Shown here piece by piece: positions 7,963 to 13,525 of a stretch of DNA of 13,525 bases. The position numbers were made by a program, and so were the translations under genes. Origin of the DNA: Thiomargarita sp. (GTDB taxonomy: Bacteria; Pseudomonadota; Gammaproteobacteria; Beggiatoales; Beggiatoaceae); NCBI GenBank assembly GCA_023144675.1, contig JAGLFE010000193.1:1-13525 (forward strand), read 5' to 3'. How positions within the stretch are numbered: position 1 is the stretch's first letter; every line of letters starts with the position of its first letter. A model generated the notes under the pieces. That model saw only the letters and a program-made list of their open reading frames with translations. It ran no database searches and was not told the DNA's origin.

Positions 7963-9068
7963 ATGCATCAAGCATTGCCGAAAATACAAAAAATCAAGAA
8001 GTCAAAGATATTATTTTAGTTGTTGATGATATTCCAGCTAATGTTGGTGTATTATTCCGTTTTCTCACCGATAATGGTTTTAAAACTTTAGTCGCTAAAA
8101 ATGGTGAACAAGCTCTCAAATTACTCAAATTTGCTGAACCTAAAATCATTTTATTAGATGTTATGATGCCAGGAATGGACGGTTTTGAGGTATGTAAAAT
8201 AGTAAAATCCGAAGATAAAACTAAAGATATTCCAGTTATTTTTATGACGGCATTAACAGATACGGTAGATAAAGTTAAAGGTTTCGATTTGGGAGCGGTT
8301 GATTATATAACCAAACCTTTCCAACAAGAAGAAATATTAGCCCGAGTAACATCACATATCAAAGTTTATAAATTACAGCAACTGTTGAAAGAACAAAATG
8401 AACATTTAAAAAAGCTAAATGAAGAATTATCCGTTGAAAAGAAAAAATCAGATGATTTATTACTCAATATTTTACCTAGCCGTATTGCATATAATTTAAA
8501 AGAAAATGGTAAAACCGAACCTGAGACTTTTGATAATGTAACGGTTTGTTTTTCCGATTTTATTGGTTTTACTGAATTATCATCTCAATTAGAACCCCGA
8601 ATATTAATTAAAGAATTAAATAATATTTTTACTAACTTTGATAATATTATTGATAGCTATCAATGTGAACGTATTAAAACTATTGGAGATGCTTACCTTT
8701 GTGTTTGTGGTATGCCAGATGAACATCCAAAGCATGCAGAAAGTGTTGTACAAGCAGCCATTGAATTTATAGATTATTTAAAACATCGTAATCAACATTC
8801 TGAAATACAATGGTGTACTAGAATTGGTATTCATACAGGTAAAGTTATTGGAGGCGTAGTTGGTATTAAAAAATATATTTATGATGTATTTGGCGATACT
8901 ATTAATACCGCTGCAAGAATGGAATCTTGTTCAGAATCAATGAAAATTAATATTTCAGAAGTAACTTACCAAATAGTTAAAGATAAATTTGAAATTGAAC
9001 AAAGGGGTACACTTTCTGTTAAAGGAAAAGGTGAAATGCAAATGTATTTTGTAACACCAATGAAGTAA
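7959..9068 (+). CDS. Response regulator with class III adenylate cyclase domain
   Basis: A 369-aa soluble protein. The receiver (about 17-130) has Asp23/Asp24, phospho-acceptor Asp67 (LLDVMMPGMDGFE), Thr97 and Lys119. A coiled-coil and cyclase transducer linker follows (about 135-185, ending in LLLNILPSRIAYNL). The class III cyclase domain (about 190-366) has metal-binding Asp200 (FSDFIGFT) and Asp244 (TIGDAY), and transition-state Asn316 and Arg320 (TINTAAR). The base-reading positions are Lys240 (IKTIGDAY) and Asp309 (YDVFGDT), the adenylate-type pair; guanylate cyclases normally have Glu and Cys there. Predicted reaction: ATP to cAMP, switched by phosphorylation. The start overlaps the kinase stop by ATGA, with GGA nine bases upstream inside the kinase gene, so the two are translationally coupled and very likely cognate. 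Substrate prediction from two residues is strong but untested. Confidence 0.9.
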   Translation: MNASSIAENTKNQEVKDIILVVDDIPANVGVLFRFLTDNGFKTLVAKNGEQALKLLKFAEPKIILLDVMMPGMDGFEVCKIVKSEDKTKDIPVIFMTALTDTVDKVKGFDLGAVDYITKPFQQEEILARVTSHIKVYKLQQLLKEQNEHLKKLNEELSVEKKKSDDLLLNILPSRIAYNLKENGKTEPETFDNVTVCFSDFIGFTELSSQLEPRILIKELNNIFTNFDNIIDSYQCERIKTIGDAYLCVCGMPDEHPKHAESVVQAAIEFIDYLKHRNQHSEIQWCTRIGIHTGKVIGGVVGIKKYIYDVFGDTINTAARMESCSESMKINISEVTYQIVKDKFEIEQRGTLSVKGKGEMQMYFVTPMK

Positions 9069-9334
9069 ATAAGGCAACTACCTACCATGTATGACGCATC
9101 CCATCGAACTTGAAATATGGAAATCAACAGTCATGCAGTTTTTTATGTTATTATATCATAGTTGTTTTTTAGCATAACTCTTATTACATACAATTACCCT
9201 CTATATGATATAACACTTTGATATTTACAACCTTTTTTAGTTAGCCTGATGCTTATGGGGTTTCTCACCACGTCCTGAGCGAAGGACTTTTTTTTTTGGA
9301 GGGTATTTTGGAATTTTTTGGAGTCCAAAGTATA
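9069..9334. other. Gene-free stretch after the cyclase, with repeat-like patches
   Basis: No intact gene is visible. Around 9080-9112 the composition becomes less AT-rich than its surroundings (ACCATGTATGACGCATCCCA and nearby), which looks like a relic of a dispersed repeat; I cannot name it. Positions 9110-9240 are AT-rich with no structure I can support. The terminator-like hairpin lies at 9272-9297. The frame of the CHAT remnant stays open from 9245, but the stretch before about 9335 does not read like CHAT sequence. Confidence 0.45.
9272..9297 (+). terminator. Rho-independent terminator-like hairpin, possibly a truncated repeat
   Basis: GTCCT (9272-9276) pairs with AGGAC (9283-9287) around a six-base loop GAGCGA, followed at once by ten T residues (9288-9297). 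The stem is short (five pairs) but the T-run is ideal. It lies 204 bp after the cyclase stop and would end the kinase-cyclase transcript. The core resembles a shortened copy of a palindrome common in many genomes (GTCCTGAGCGAAGTCGAAGGAC, from memory), with GTCGA missing. Confidence 0.5.
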
Positions 9335-9448
9335 GTGTTCAAAGCTTTAGATTGGTTTATTTCAAATATCAGAGCATTAGGACTTCAAAACAAAACTTTT
9401 TCGTTACACCCAAATTATTGGGCAGCGTTTATAGTGTATGGACAATAA
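9335..9448 (+). pseudogene. C-terminal remnant of a CHAT-domain gene
   Basis: Thirty-seven codons ending at TAA (9446-9448) read as the last segment of a CHAT (caspase-HetF-associated) protease domain: VFKALDWFISNIRALG, then the hallmark C-terminal block LHPNYWAAFIVYGQ directly before the stop. In CHAT proteins the pattern HPxYWAxFxLxG closes the domain. Nothing recognisable as the His/Cys catalytic core or TPR region precedes it; upstream lies the hairpin with its T-run. This is therefore a fragment left by deletion or rearrangement rather than a working gene. It overlaps, in another frame, the region where a naive call would extend the DUF2809 gene upstream. Recognition rests on one conserved block recalled from the family. 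Confidence 0.6.
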
Positions 9449-9450
9449 AC

Positions 9451-9885
9451 TTGTTTTATCACGCAAATTCAATTTCTAGAAATCGCATCAATTATTCACT
9501 AGCGATTATTTTTATAGTGGTATTAGGATTAGCTTCCCGCACTTATCCATTACCATTTTTCGTGGCTACTTACGCAGGTGATACCTTGTGGGCATTAATG
9601 GTCTTTTTACTAATCGGTTTTTTATTTCCCACTTTATCAATTATAAAAGTTACAATAATGGCGGTATCTTTTTCATTTTGCATTGAATTGAGCCAGTTAT
9701 ATCACGCTGAATGGATTGATGCCATACGCCAATACCGTATAATTGCTTTAATTATTGGACATGGTTTTTTATGGAGCGATTTAATATGTTACTTTGTAGG
9801 TATTATCGCAGGTGCGTTCTTGGAACTTGGATTTAACAAAATAAAAAGTAATTGCCCACTACCATCGAATTCTATAATTAGGTAA
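9451..9885 (+). CDS. DUF2809 family small membrane protein
   Basis: About 144 aa from the TTG at 9451. The family reading is clear: LGLASRTYPLPFFVATYAGD, then LWALMVFLLIGFLFP, then IELSQLYHAEWIDAIRQYR and GHGFLWSDLICYFVGIIAGA. Four or so hydrophobic segments (about 14-30, 41-61, 63-80 and 108-130) make it an inner-membrane protein of unknown function; databases sometimes liken this family to VanZ. No ATG exists before the conserved region. The frame opens at another TTG, 9352, but that extension overlaps the CHAT remnant and its residues do not look like family sequence. TTG 9451 follows the CHAT stop by two bases and has GGA eight bases upstream. The gene may have lost its original start in a rearrangement, so expression is uncertain. 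Confidence 0.72.
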   Translation: MFYHANSISRNRINYSLAIIFIVVLGLASRTYPLPFFVATYAGDTLWALMVFLLIGFLFPTLSIIKVTIMAVSFSFCIELSQLYHAEWIDAIRQYRIIALIIGHGFLWSDLICYFVGIIAGAFLELGFNKIKSNCPLPSNSIIR

Positions 9886-9889
9886 TAAA

Positions 9890-10033
9890 CTACCCCCCTC
9901 AATCCCCCCTGCTAGGAGGGAAGTGTTTAAGAAATTCTCCGGGGAATGAAAATGAAGTCCCTCGCCTTTTGGGAGAGGGATTTAGGGAGAGGTAATGTTA
10001 TCACCCATTATACATTAGGTTGGGGGGAGTGAG
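9890..10033. repeat. Compact hairpin-rich repeat element (REP/MITE-like)
   Basis: This intergenic block differs sharply in composition from its surroundings. It contains a hairpin at 9904-9920 (CCCCCCT / AGGAGGG, one mismatch, three-base loop), a second at 9959-9979 (CCCTCGCC / GGGAGAGGG arms, one mismatch), and an adjacent TTTAGGGAGAGG copy of the second arm at 9980-9991. The outer ends, about 9890-9905 (CCCCCCTCAATCC) and 10018-10033 (complement CCCCCCAACC), form an imperfect inverted repeat. No coding sequence is visible. It resembles dispersed palindromic elements of large sulfur-bacterial and cyanobacterial genomes; mobility cannot be judged from a single copy. Confidence 0.55.
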
Positions 10034-10087
10034 CAATTACAATAAAAATATGACTTTTAAATTAAATAGGAAATTTTATACCAATAG

Positions 10088-10840
10088 ATGCTCGTTAAAC
10101 CAGTAAATTTATGCGGTGTTGCGGTACATACTAGAAATAATCAAATTGGTCAAGATTACAATTGGTATGTCAAAACAGGGAAATTGCAACTTTTTGATAA
10201 AATGGATGAAATTTTTCGGCTTGCATTACGTGATGTTAGTGGCGAAATGCCTAAATTTGCAATTATTACGCATGGACAACATATTGGTTTTTTGATTAGT
10301 GATTTGCCTTGTGAACGCCTTGATCATAGTAAACGGGTGATTCATAATACTTTATATTTAGAATTTAGTGCCAAAAATTATAAAACGGTGTTAAATGCCG
10401 CCGCTATGTTGCTATTGACTTCACAACCAGCCTATAATTTACATGAAACTCATTTTACTGAATATGCAGAAAAATTACTTCAAGCCACACAAAAACCAGC
10501 AATTTCTTTAGAGACAATTAAATTACCTATTATCGCCCAACAGCCTAATTTTAAATTACCTAGAATTAAACCAGAAAAAGTGGCTTTGTTTTCTAATTCA
10601 ATTAATCGAAATCGTTGCGCACACTATTTATTACACCATTATCGGCGTAGAAATCACCATTTTATTTTTGTTTCGACTGGACGAGTTTCCTTAGAAAAAT
10701 GCCAACAAATTGCCGAAAAATATGATGCTGGTATTTTACTAAGTTTATCTTCGGAAGTGCAGCCAGAAGTTAATTTAAAAGTAACTAATTTTTCTAAATT
10801 TAAGGAAATTTACTCTATAATATTAGGGAATAAAAAATAA
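10088..10840 (+). CDS. Uncharacterised 250-aa two-part protein
   Basis: I do not recognise this protein. It lacks a signal peptide and membrane spans, so it is probably cytoplasmic. The N-terminal part (about 5-130) is mixed alpha/beta, with WYVKTGKLQLFDKMDEIFRL, KFAIITHGQHIGFLISDL and DHSKRVIHNTLYLEFSAKN as its most distinctive stretches. A proline-rich linker follows (about 135-163). The C-terminal part (about 164-245) alternates strands and helices like a small Rossmann-type fold: KVALFSNS, a helix rich in His and Arg (RCAHYLLHHYRRRNHH), FIFVSTGRV, a helix, and AGILLSL. The ATG is the only plausible start; the nearest purine run, AGGA at 10068-10071, is 16 bases away, which is too far for efficient initiation. 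The gene stands between the repeat element and nfeD with gaps on both sides, so it is probably a single-gene unit. Confidence 0.72.
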   Translation: MLVKPVNLCGVAVHTRNNQIGQDYNWYVKTGKLQLFDKMDEIFRLALRDVSGEMPKFAIITHGQHIGFLISDLPCERLDHSKRVIHNTLYLEFSAKNYKTVLNAAAMLLLTSQPAYNLHETHFTEYAEKLLQATQKPAISLETIKLPIIAQQPNFKLPRIKPEKVALFSNSINRNRCAHYLLHHYRRRNHHFIFVSTGRVSLEKCQQIAEKYDAGILLSLSSEVQPEVNLKVTNFSKFKEIYSIILGNKK

Positions 10841-10871
10841 TTTTTTTAGCAAGTTTAAATCATTCTAAAAA

Positions 10872-10898
10872 TTGACTTCAAAAATCTAGTAATATTAT
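10872..10898 (+). promoter_or_regulatory. Possible promoter upstream of nfeD
   Basis: TTGACT (10872-10877, five of six to the -35 consensus) is followed after a short 15-base spacer by TATTAT (10893-10898, five of six to the -10). It lies about 50 bases upstream of the nfeD start in a 108-bp gap, which is well placed, but the spacer is shorter than the usual 16-18. Confidence 0.3.
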
Positions 10899-10948
10899 GA
10901 CTTGAACCCTGGATATTACTAATTTTAATTGCATTCATCGGATAAATT

Positions 10949-12322
10949 ATGAACAAATTCATTGCATTATGTCTAATTAGCTATGTATTATTTTTTCAAG
11001 TAAAAGCAGAAAGCGTGGCTTTGGTCTTAGAAATAAAAGGAGCTATTAGTCCAGCAACTTTAGATTATGTAAAACGAGGCTTGCAAACAGCACAAAATCA
11101 AGCCGCACGATTAGTTGTACTTAAAATAGATACTCCAGGTGGATTGGATACTGCTATGCGGGAAATAGTGCAAACAATTATTGCCTCTTCGATACCTGTG
11201 GTTACTTATGTATCCCCGGCTGGAGCGAGAGCAGCTAGTGCAGGTACTTATATTTTATATGCTAGCCATGTTGCGGCAATGGCACCGGGAACTAATTTAG
11301 GCGCGGCTAATCCAGTAAAAATAAGTGATTTTAGCCTAACTGATGAAAAATTTGATGATAGCCAAAAAAAGTCGCAATCAAATAATGCGATGATAAATAA
11401 AACAGTTAATGACGCAGAAGCTTATCTACGCTCTTTAGCACAGATGCGTGGTCGAAATCAAGAATGGGCAACAAAAGCAGTTCGAGAATCTGCAAGTTTA
11501 TCAGCAGAAGATGCAGAGAAAAATAAGGTAATTGATTTGATTGCTGTAGATGTAAAACAACTATTGCAAAGAATCCATTTGAAACAAGTCAACGTACTTG
11601 CTAAGAAACATTATATTGATACTCGAAATTTAACAATTTATTATTATCAAGCGGATTGGCGTAATAAAATATTATCTGTTATTACTAATCCCAATATTGC
11701 TTATATTTTAATGTTATTAGGAATTTATGGACTATTTTTTGAACTCTATAATCCAGGCAGTATTTTACCAGGAGTTATTGGTGGTGTTTCCTTAATTTTA
11801 GCATTATTTGCATTCCAATTATTAGCGGTTAATTCGGCTGGAATAGCGTTGGTTTTACTGGGTATTGCTTTTATGGTATCTGAATCACTGTTACCTAGTT
11901 TTGGAATATTAGGTATGGGAGGTTTAGTTGCCTTTGTAATGGGTTCTATTATTTTAATAGAAACTCCAGAATATGGCATTTCATATTATCTGATTTTTGC
12001 AGTAGCCATTCCAAGTCTTATTTTTATTTTATGGGCGTTAAATGTAATAATGCAGATACGCTCTAAATCTGTTATTACTGGAAAGGAAAATATGTTAGGC
12101 AAGCGGGGTTATTGTTTGAGCGATGAAAATGGCGAAATTTGGATACATATCAATGGTGAAATTTGGAAAGCCCGAGCTTCTATACCACTTTCTTCAGGAG
12201 AAATGGTAAAAGTTATCAGCATTAAAGGTTTAATTTTAGAAGTTCAACCAACTGATTCTGCTCAGGAAGTATTTCATCAAACCACTAAACCTAATTTTTT
12301 CAAAAGTAATCGATTTCATTAA
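10949..12322 (+). CDS. nfeD: NfeD long form: ClpP-class membrane serine protease
   Basis: A 457-aa inner-membrane protein. Signal peptide about 1-20 (ending VKA). Periplasmic ClpP-like protease domain about 22-230: LKIDTPGGLDTAMREIV (58-74), nucleophile Ser97 in GARAASAGTY, and GTNLGAANPV (114-123). Five membrane spans at about 248-266, 271-293, 296-312, 318-337 and 344-369, then a cytoplasmic OB-fold NfeD domain about 378-435 (GKRGYCLSDENGEIWIHING). In the archaeal homologue PH1510 the dyad is Ser97-Lys138; the matching AYIKSLAQ segment reads AYLRSLAQ here, with Arg161, and Lys151 lies ten residues earlier. The family typically cleaves stomatin/SPFH proteins, yet no SPFH gene lies next to it in this window. 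GGA at 10940-10942 is six bases before the ATG. It converges with comF with only 23 bp between stops and no clear terminator. Confidence 0.92.
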   Translation: MNKFIALCLISYVLFFQVKAESVALVLEIKGAISPATLDYVKRGLQTAQNQAARLVVLKIDTPGGLDTAMREIVQTIIASSIPVVTYVSPAGARAASAGTYILYASHVAAMAPGTNLGAANPVKISDFSLTDEKFDDSQKKSQSNNAMINKTVNDAEAYLRSLAQMRGRNQEWATKAVRESASLSAEDAEKNKVIDLIAVDVKQLLQRIHLKQVNVLAKKHYIDTRNLTIYYYQADWRNKILSVITNPNIAYILMLLGIYGLFFELYNPGSILPGVIGGVSLILALFAFQLLAVNSAGIALVLLGIAFMVSESLLPSFGILGMGGLVAFVMGSIILIETPEYGISYYLIFAVAIPSLIFILWALNVIMQIRSKSVITGKENMLGKRGYCLSDENGEIWIHINGEIWKARASIPLSSGEMVKVISIKGLILEVQPTDSAQEVFHQTTKPNFFKSNRFH

Positions 12323-12345
12323 ATACCGCCTAACATTTACTTCCA

Positions 12346-13047
12346 CTACAATGTACGCGCACAACACCATACATCAACTTGTTTAACTCCAGCACATTTT
12401 AAAATAATAGCTAATTCTTTAACTGTAGAGCCAGTCGTCATTACATCATCAATCAGAACAATATGTTGCCAATGTGGTTCTATTTTAATAATCTCAAAGA
12501 TTCCAAGCACATTTTTTTGACGTTGCTGGTTATTCAATGATGTTTGTGGAGTGGTATTTTTAATTCGTTTACAAGCTTTATCAGCTAATGGGATTTTAGT
12601 TTGTTTCGTTATATATTTAGCAAGTTCTAAAGATTGATTGTAACCACGTTGGCAAAGTCTTTTCGGATGCAATGGCACTGGAATTAAAATATCAGGAGAA
12701 CTTAAAATAGATAAACGACTAGCCATCATGTTTGCTAACCAATTTAATATTACCAAATTGCGTTGAAATTTAGCCCTAGAAATTAAAATATCAATAGGAT
12801 AATCATAGGAAAAAATAGCTTGACTATAATTAAATGGTAAGGGATTTTGCTCGCATTCATAGCAAATTTCCCTATTTTTAACTAATTTAGCACAATGTGG
12901 ACATACTTTGGTTGGCATAAAAGGCAAATCTGCTACACAACTTGAGCAAATAGCTTGTTGACTATTGGCTTGGCATAAAAAACAAGTTTGAGCTAAAAAA
13001 TTATCAAGAAACTGGTTACGATATCGAATAATATTACTGTGAATCAT
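12346..13047 (-). CDS. comF: ComF family phosphoribosyltransferase-like protein
   Basis: A 233-aa cytoplasmic protein from the ATG at 13047. A cysteine-rich N-terminal zinc-ribbon-like part has four CxxC pairs: Cys22/25, Cys34/37, Cys49/52 and Cys62/65. The C-terminal phosphoribosyltransferase fold has IPVPLHPKRLCQRGYNQS (122-139) and the PRPP-binding loop VLIDDVMTTGST (197-208). ComF proteins serve in DNA uptake during transformation, probably with the helicase/PriA machinery in Gram-negatives; no phosphoribosyl acceptor is established. The frame is open upstream to 13167, but those 40 residues are low-complexity Ile/Lys/Asn antisense to another gene, and the family normally begins shortly before the first CxxC. 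Start-to-start distance to the divergent membrane gene is 7 bp. No Shine-Dalgarno is evident. In many gammaproteobacteria this gene neighbours bioH or nfuA; neither is seen here. Confidence 0.9.
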   Translation of the reverse strand: MIHSNIIRYRNQFLDNFLAQTCFLCQANSQQAICSSCVADLPFMPTKVCPHCAKLVKNREICYECEQNPLPFNYSQAIFSYDYPIDILISRAKFQRNLVILNWLANMMASRLSILSSPDILIPVPLHPKRLCQRGYNQSLELAKYITKQTKIPLADKACKRIKNTTPQTSLNNQQRQKNVLGIFEIIKIEPHWQHIVLIDDVMTTGSTVKELAIILKCAGVKQVDVWCCARTL

Positions 13048-13054
13048 AAAAATT

Positions 13055-13423
13055 ATGATAGACCTTTTTAGAAACTTAGCACGTATTGCTTTACCATTTA
13101 AGATGTTAATTGGGATAGCGACTATTATTGCTTTTATTTTTATTGTAATATTAATTACAATTTTCACTTATCCGTCTTCGTATGAAGAAGATATGTATCT
13201 AATTCCAAGTATTTTAGGATTTTTATGGTTATTAAGTGCATATTTATTTATTGTTAATTTTTCCCAAGTACCTGTTGAAGCTAGTAATCCAGATAAATTT
13301 TGGGCAAGAATCAAATTTAAACTCCATCGAGCTTGGTATCACTTTTTAGGCTTGGTTTTTTTAGGAGTCAGCGGTTTGGTGGTATTTATTACATCTCGAT
13401 TAATTAGTATTTGGTTGCGCTAA
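13055..13423 (+). CDS. Small three-span membrane protein, unknown function
   Basis: A 122-aa protein I do not recognise. It has three hydrophobic segments, about 17-37, 49-69 and 96-116, preceded by an amphipathic stretch (LFRNLARIALPF, 4-15). The loop between spans two and three is basic (KFWARIKFKLHRAW, 81-94), so it should face the cytoplasm. The ATG at 13055 lies 7 bp from the comF start codon on the other strand, leaving no room for a separate promoter or Shine-Dalgarno between them; the in-frame ATG at 13103 (residue 17) would remove the amphipathic stretch but keep all spans. Its hydrophobic composition and length, together with the implausible antisense reading, support it as real. 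Function cannot be inferred from the neighbours. Confidence 0.72.
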   Translation: MIDLFRNLARIALPFKMLIGIATIIAFIFIVILITIFTYPSSYEEDMYLIPSILGFLWLLSAYLFIVNFSQVPVEASNPDKFWARIKFKLHRAWYHFLGLVFLGVSGLVVFITSRLISIWLR

Positions 13424-13445
13424 TTTTAAACAATAAAATGGAAAA

Positions 13446-13474
13446 TTGTCCACGAAAACATTTTTATTTATGAT
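13446..13474 (+). promoter_or_regulatory. Sigma-70-like promoter at the right edge
   Basis: TTGTCC (13446-13451, four of six) and TATGAT (13469-13474, five of six) are separated by exactly 17 bases. The site lies in the gene-free tail after the small membrane protein and points out of the window, so the gene it would serve is not visible. The only ATG after it within the window (13507) gives five codons before a stop. Confidence 0.4.
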
Positions 13475-13525
13475 AATATCGTAACTATCTACCAATTAAA
13501 CTTTAAATGCGAATTAAGAGTTAAA

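Noticed and set aside
11746..11979. 77-codon open frame on the minus strand inside nfeD
   Set aside because: It is the complement of the nfeD membrane spans, rich in Pro/Ile/Thr with no domain; nfeD is clearly the real gene.
13048..13167. Upstream extension of comF by 40 codons
   Set aside because: The extension is low-complexity Ile/Lys/Asn sequence antisense to the membrane-protein gene, while ComF proteins start shortly before the first CxxC pair, as the ATG at 13047 does.
1..13525. CRISPR arrays, tRNA or rRNA genes
   Set aside because: No regularly spaced repeats and no cloverleaf or rRNA-like conserved stretches were seen on reading both strands.

Overview
The window is AT-rich (by eye roughly 30% G+C) and comes from a Gram-negative bacterium: it encodes a type II secretion protein GspM, a TonB-dependent outer-membrane receptor with a C-terminal aromatic residue, and a periplasmic YfiR-like protein. 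The mix of hybrid kinase, response-regulator cyclase, a CHAT-domain gene remnant, a DUF2809 protein and dispersed G/C-rich palindromes fits a large-genome gammaproteobacterium of the Beggiatoa/Thioploca/Thiomargarita type. That placement is inference from memory of such genomes, not a search result.

Layout. Positions 1-1335 (minus strand) hold a tetratricopeptide-type protein translationally coupled to gspM, with a Fur-box-like palindrome just beyond gspM. Positions 1452-2528 (minus) encode a lone family-4 glycosyltransferase. Positions 2597-5304 (minus) encode a YfiR-family periplasmic protein followed 17 bp later by a TonB-dependent receptor. A 318-bp, very AT-rich divergent spacer separates these from a plus-strand operon (5623-9068): a membrane hybrid histidine kinase with a CHASE8-like periplasmic domain, overlapping by ATGA with a receiver-adenylate cyclase. 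Positions 9069-10087 are a patchy region: a terminator-like truncated palindrome, the last 37 codons of a CHAT-domain gene, a DUF2809 membrane gene with no ATG start, and a compact element made of hairpins. Then come an unrecognised 250-aa protein (10088-10840), a long-form NfeD membrane protease (10949-12322), convergent comF (12346-13047, minus) and, starting 7 bp from comF's start codon, a small membrane protein (13055-13423). A promoter-like site at the right edge points out of the window.

Main hypothesis. Genes 2597-9068 look like one signalling locus. In Pseudomonas and E. coli, periplasmic YfiR represses YfiN, whose CHASE8/PAS-like periplasmic domain controls a GGDEF domain that makes c-di-GMP, and the outer-membrane lipoprotein YfiB relieves the repression. 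Here a YfiR-like protein sits with a TonB-dependent receptor in place of YfiB, and divergently from a kinase carrying the same kind of periplasmic domain as YfiN. The output is His-Asp phosphotransfer to a cyclase whose substrate-reading residues (Lys240, Asp309) predict cAMP. The chain receptor, YfiR, kinase, cAMP is inferred from domain content and gene order; none of it is demonstrated here.
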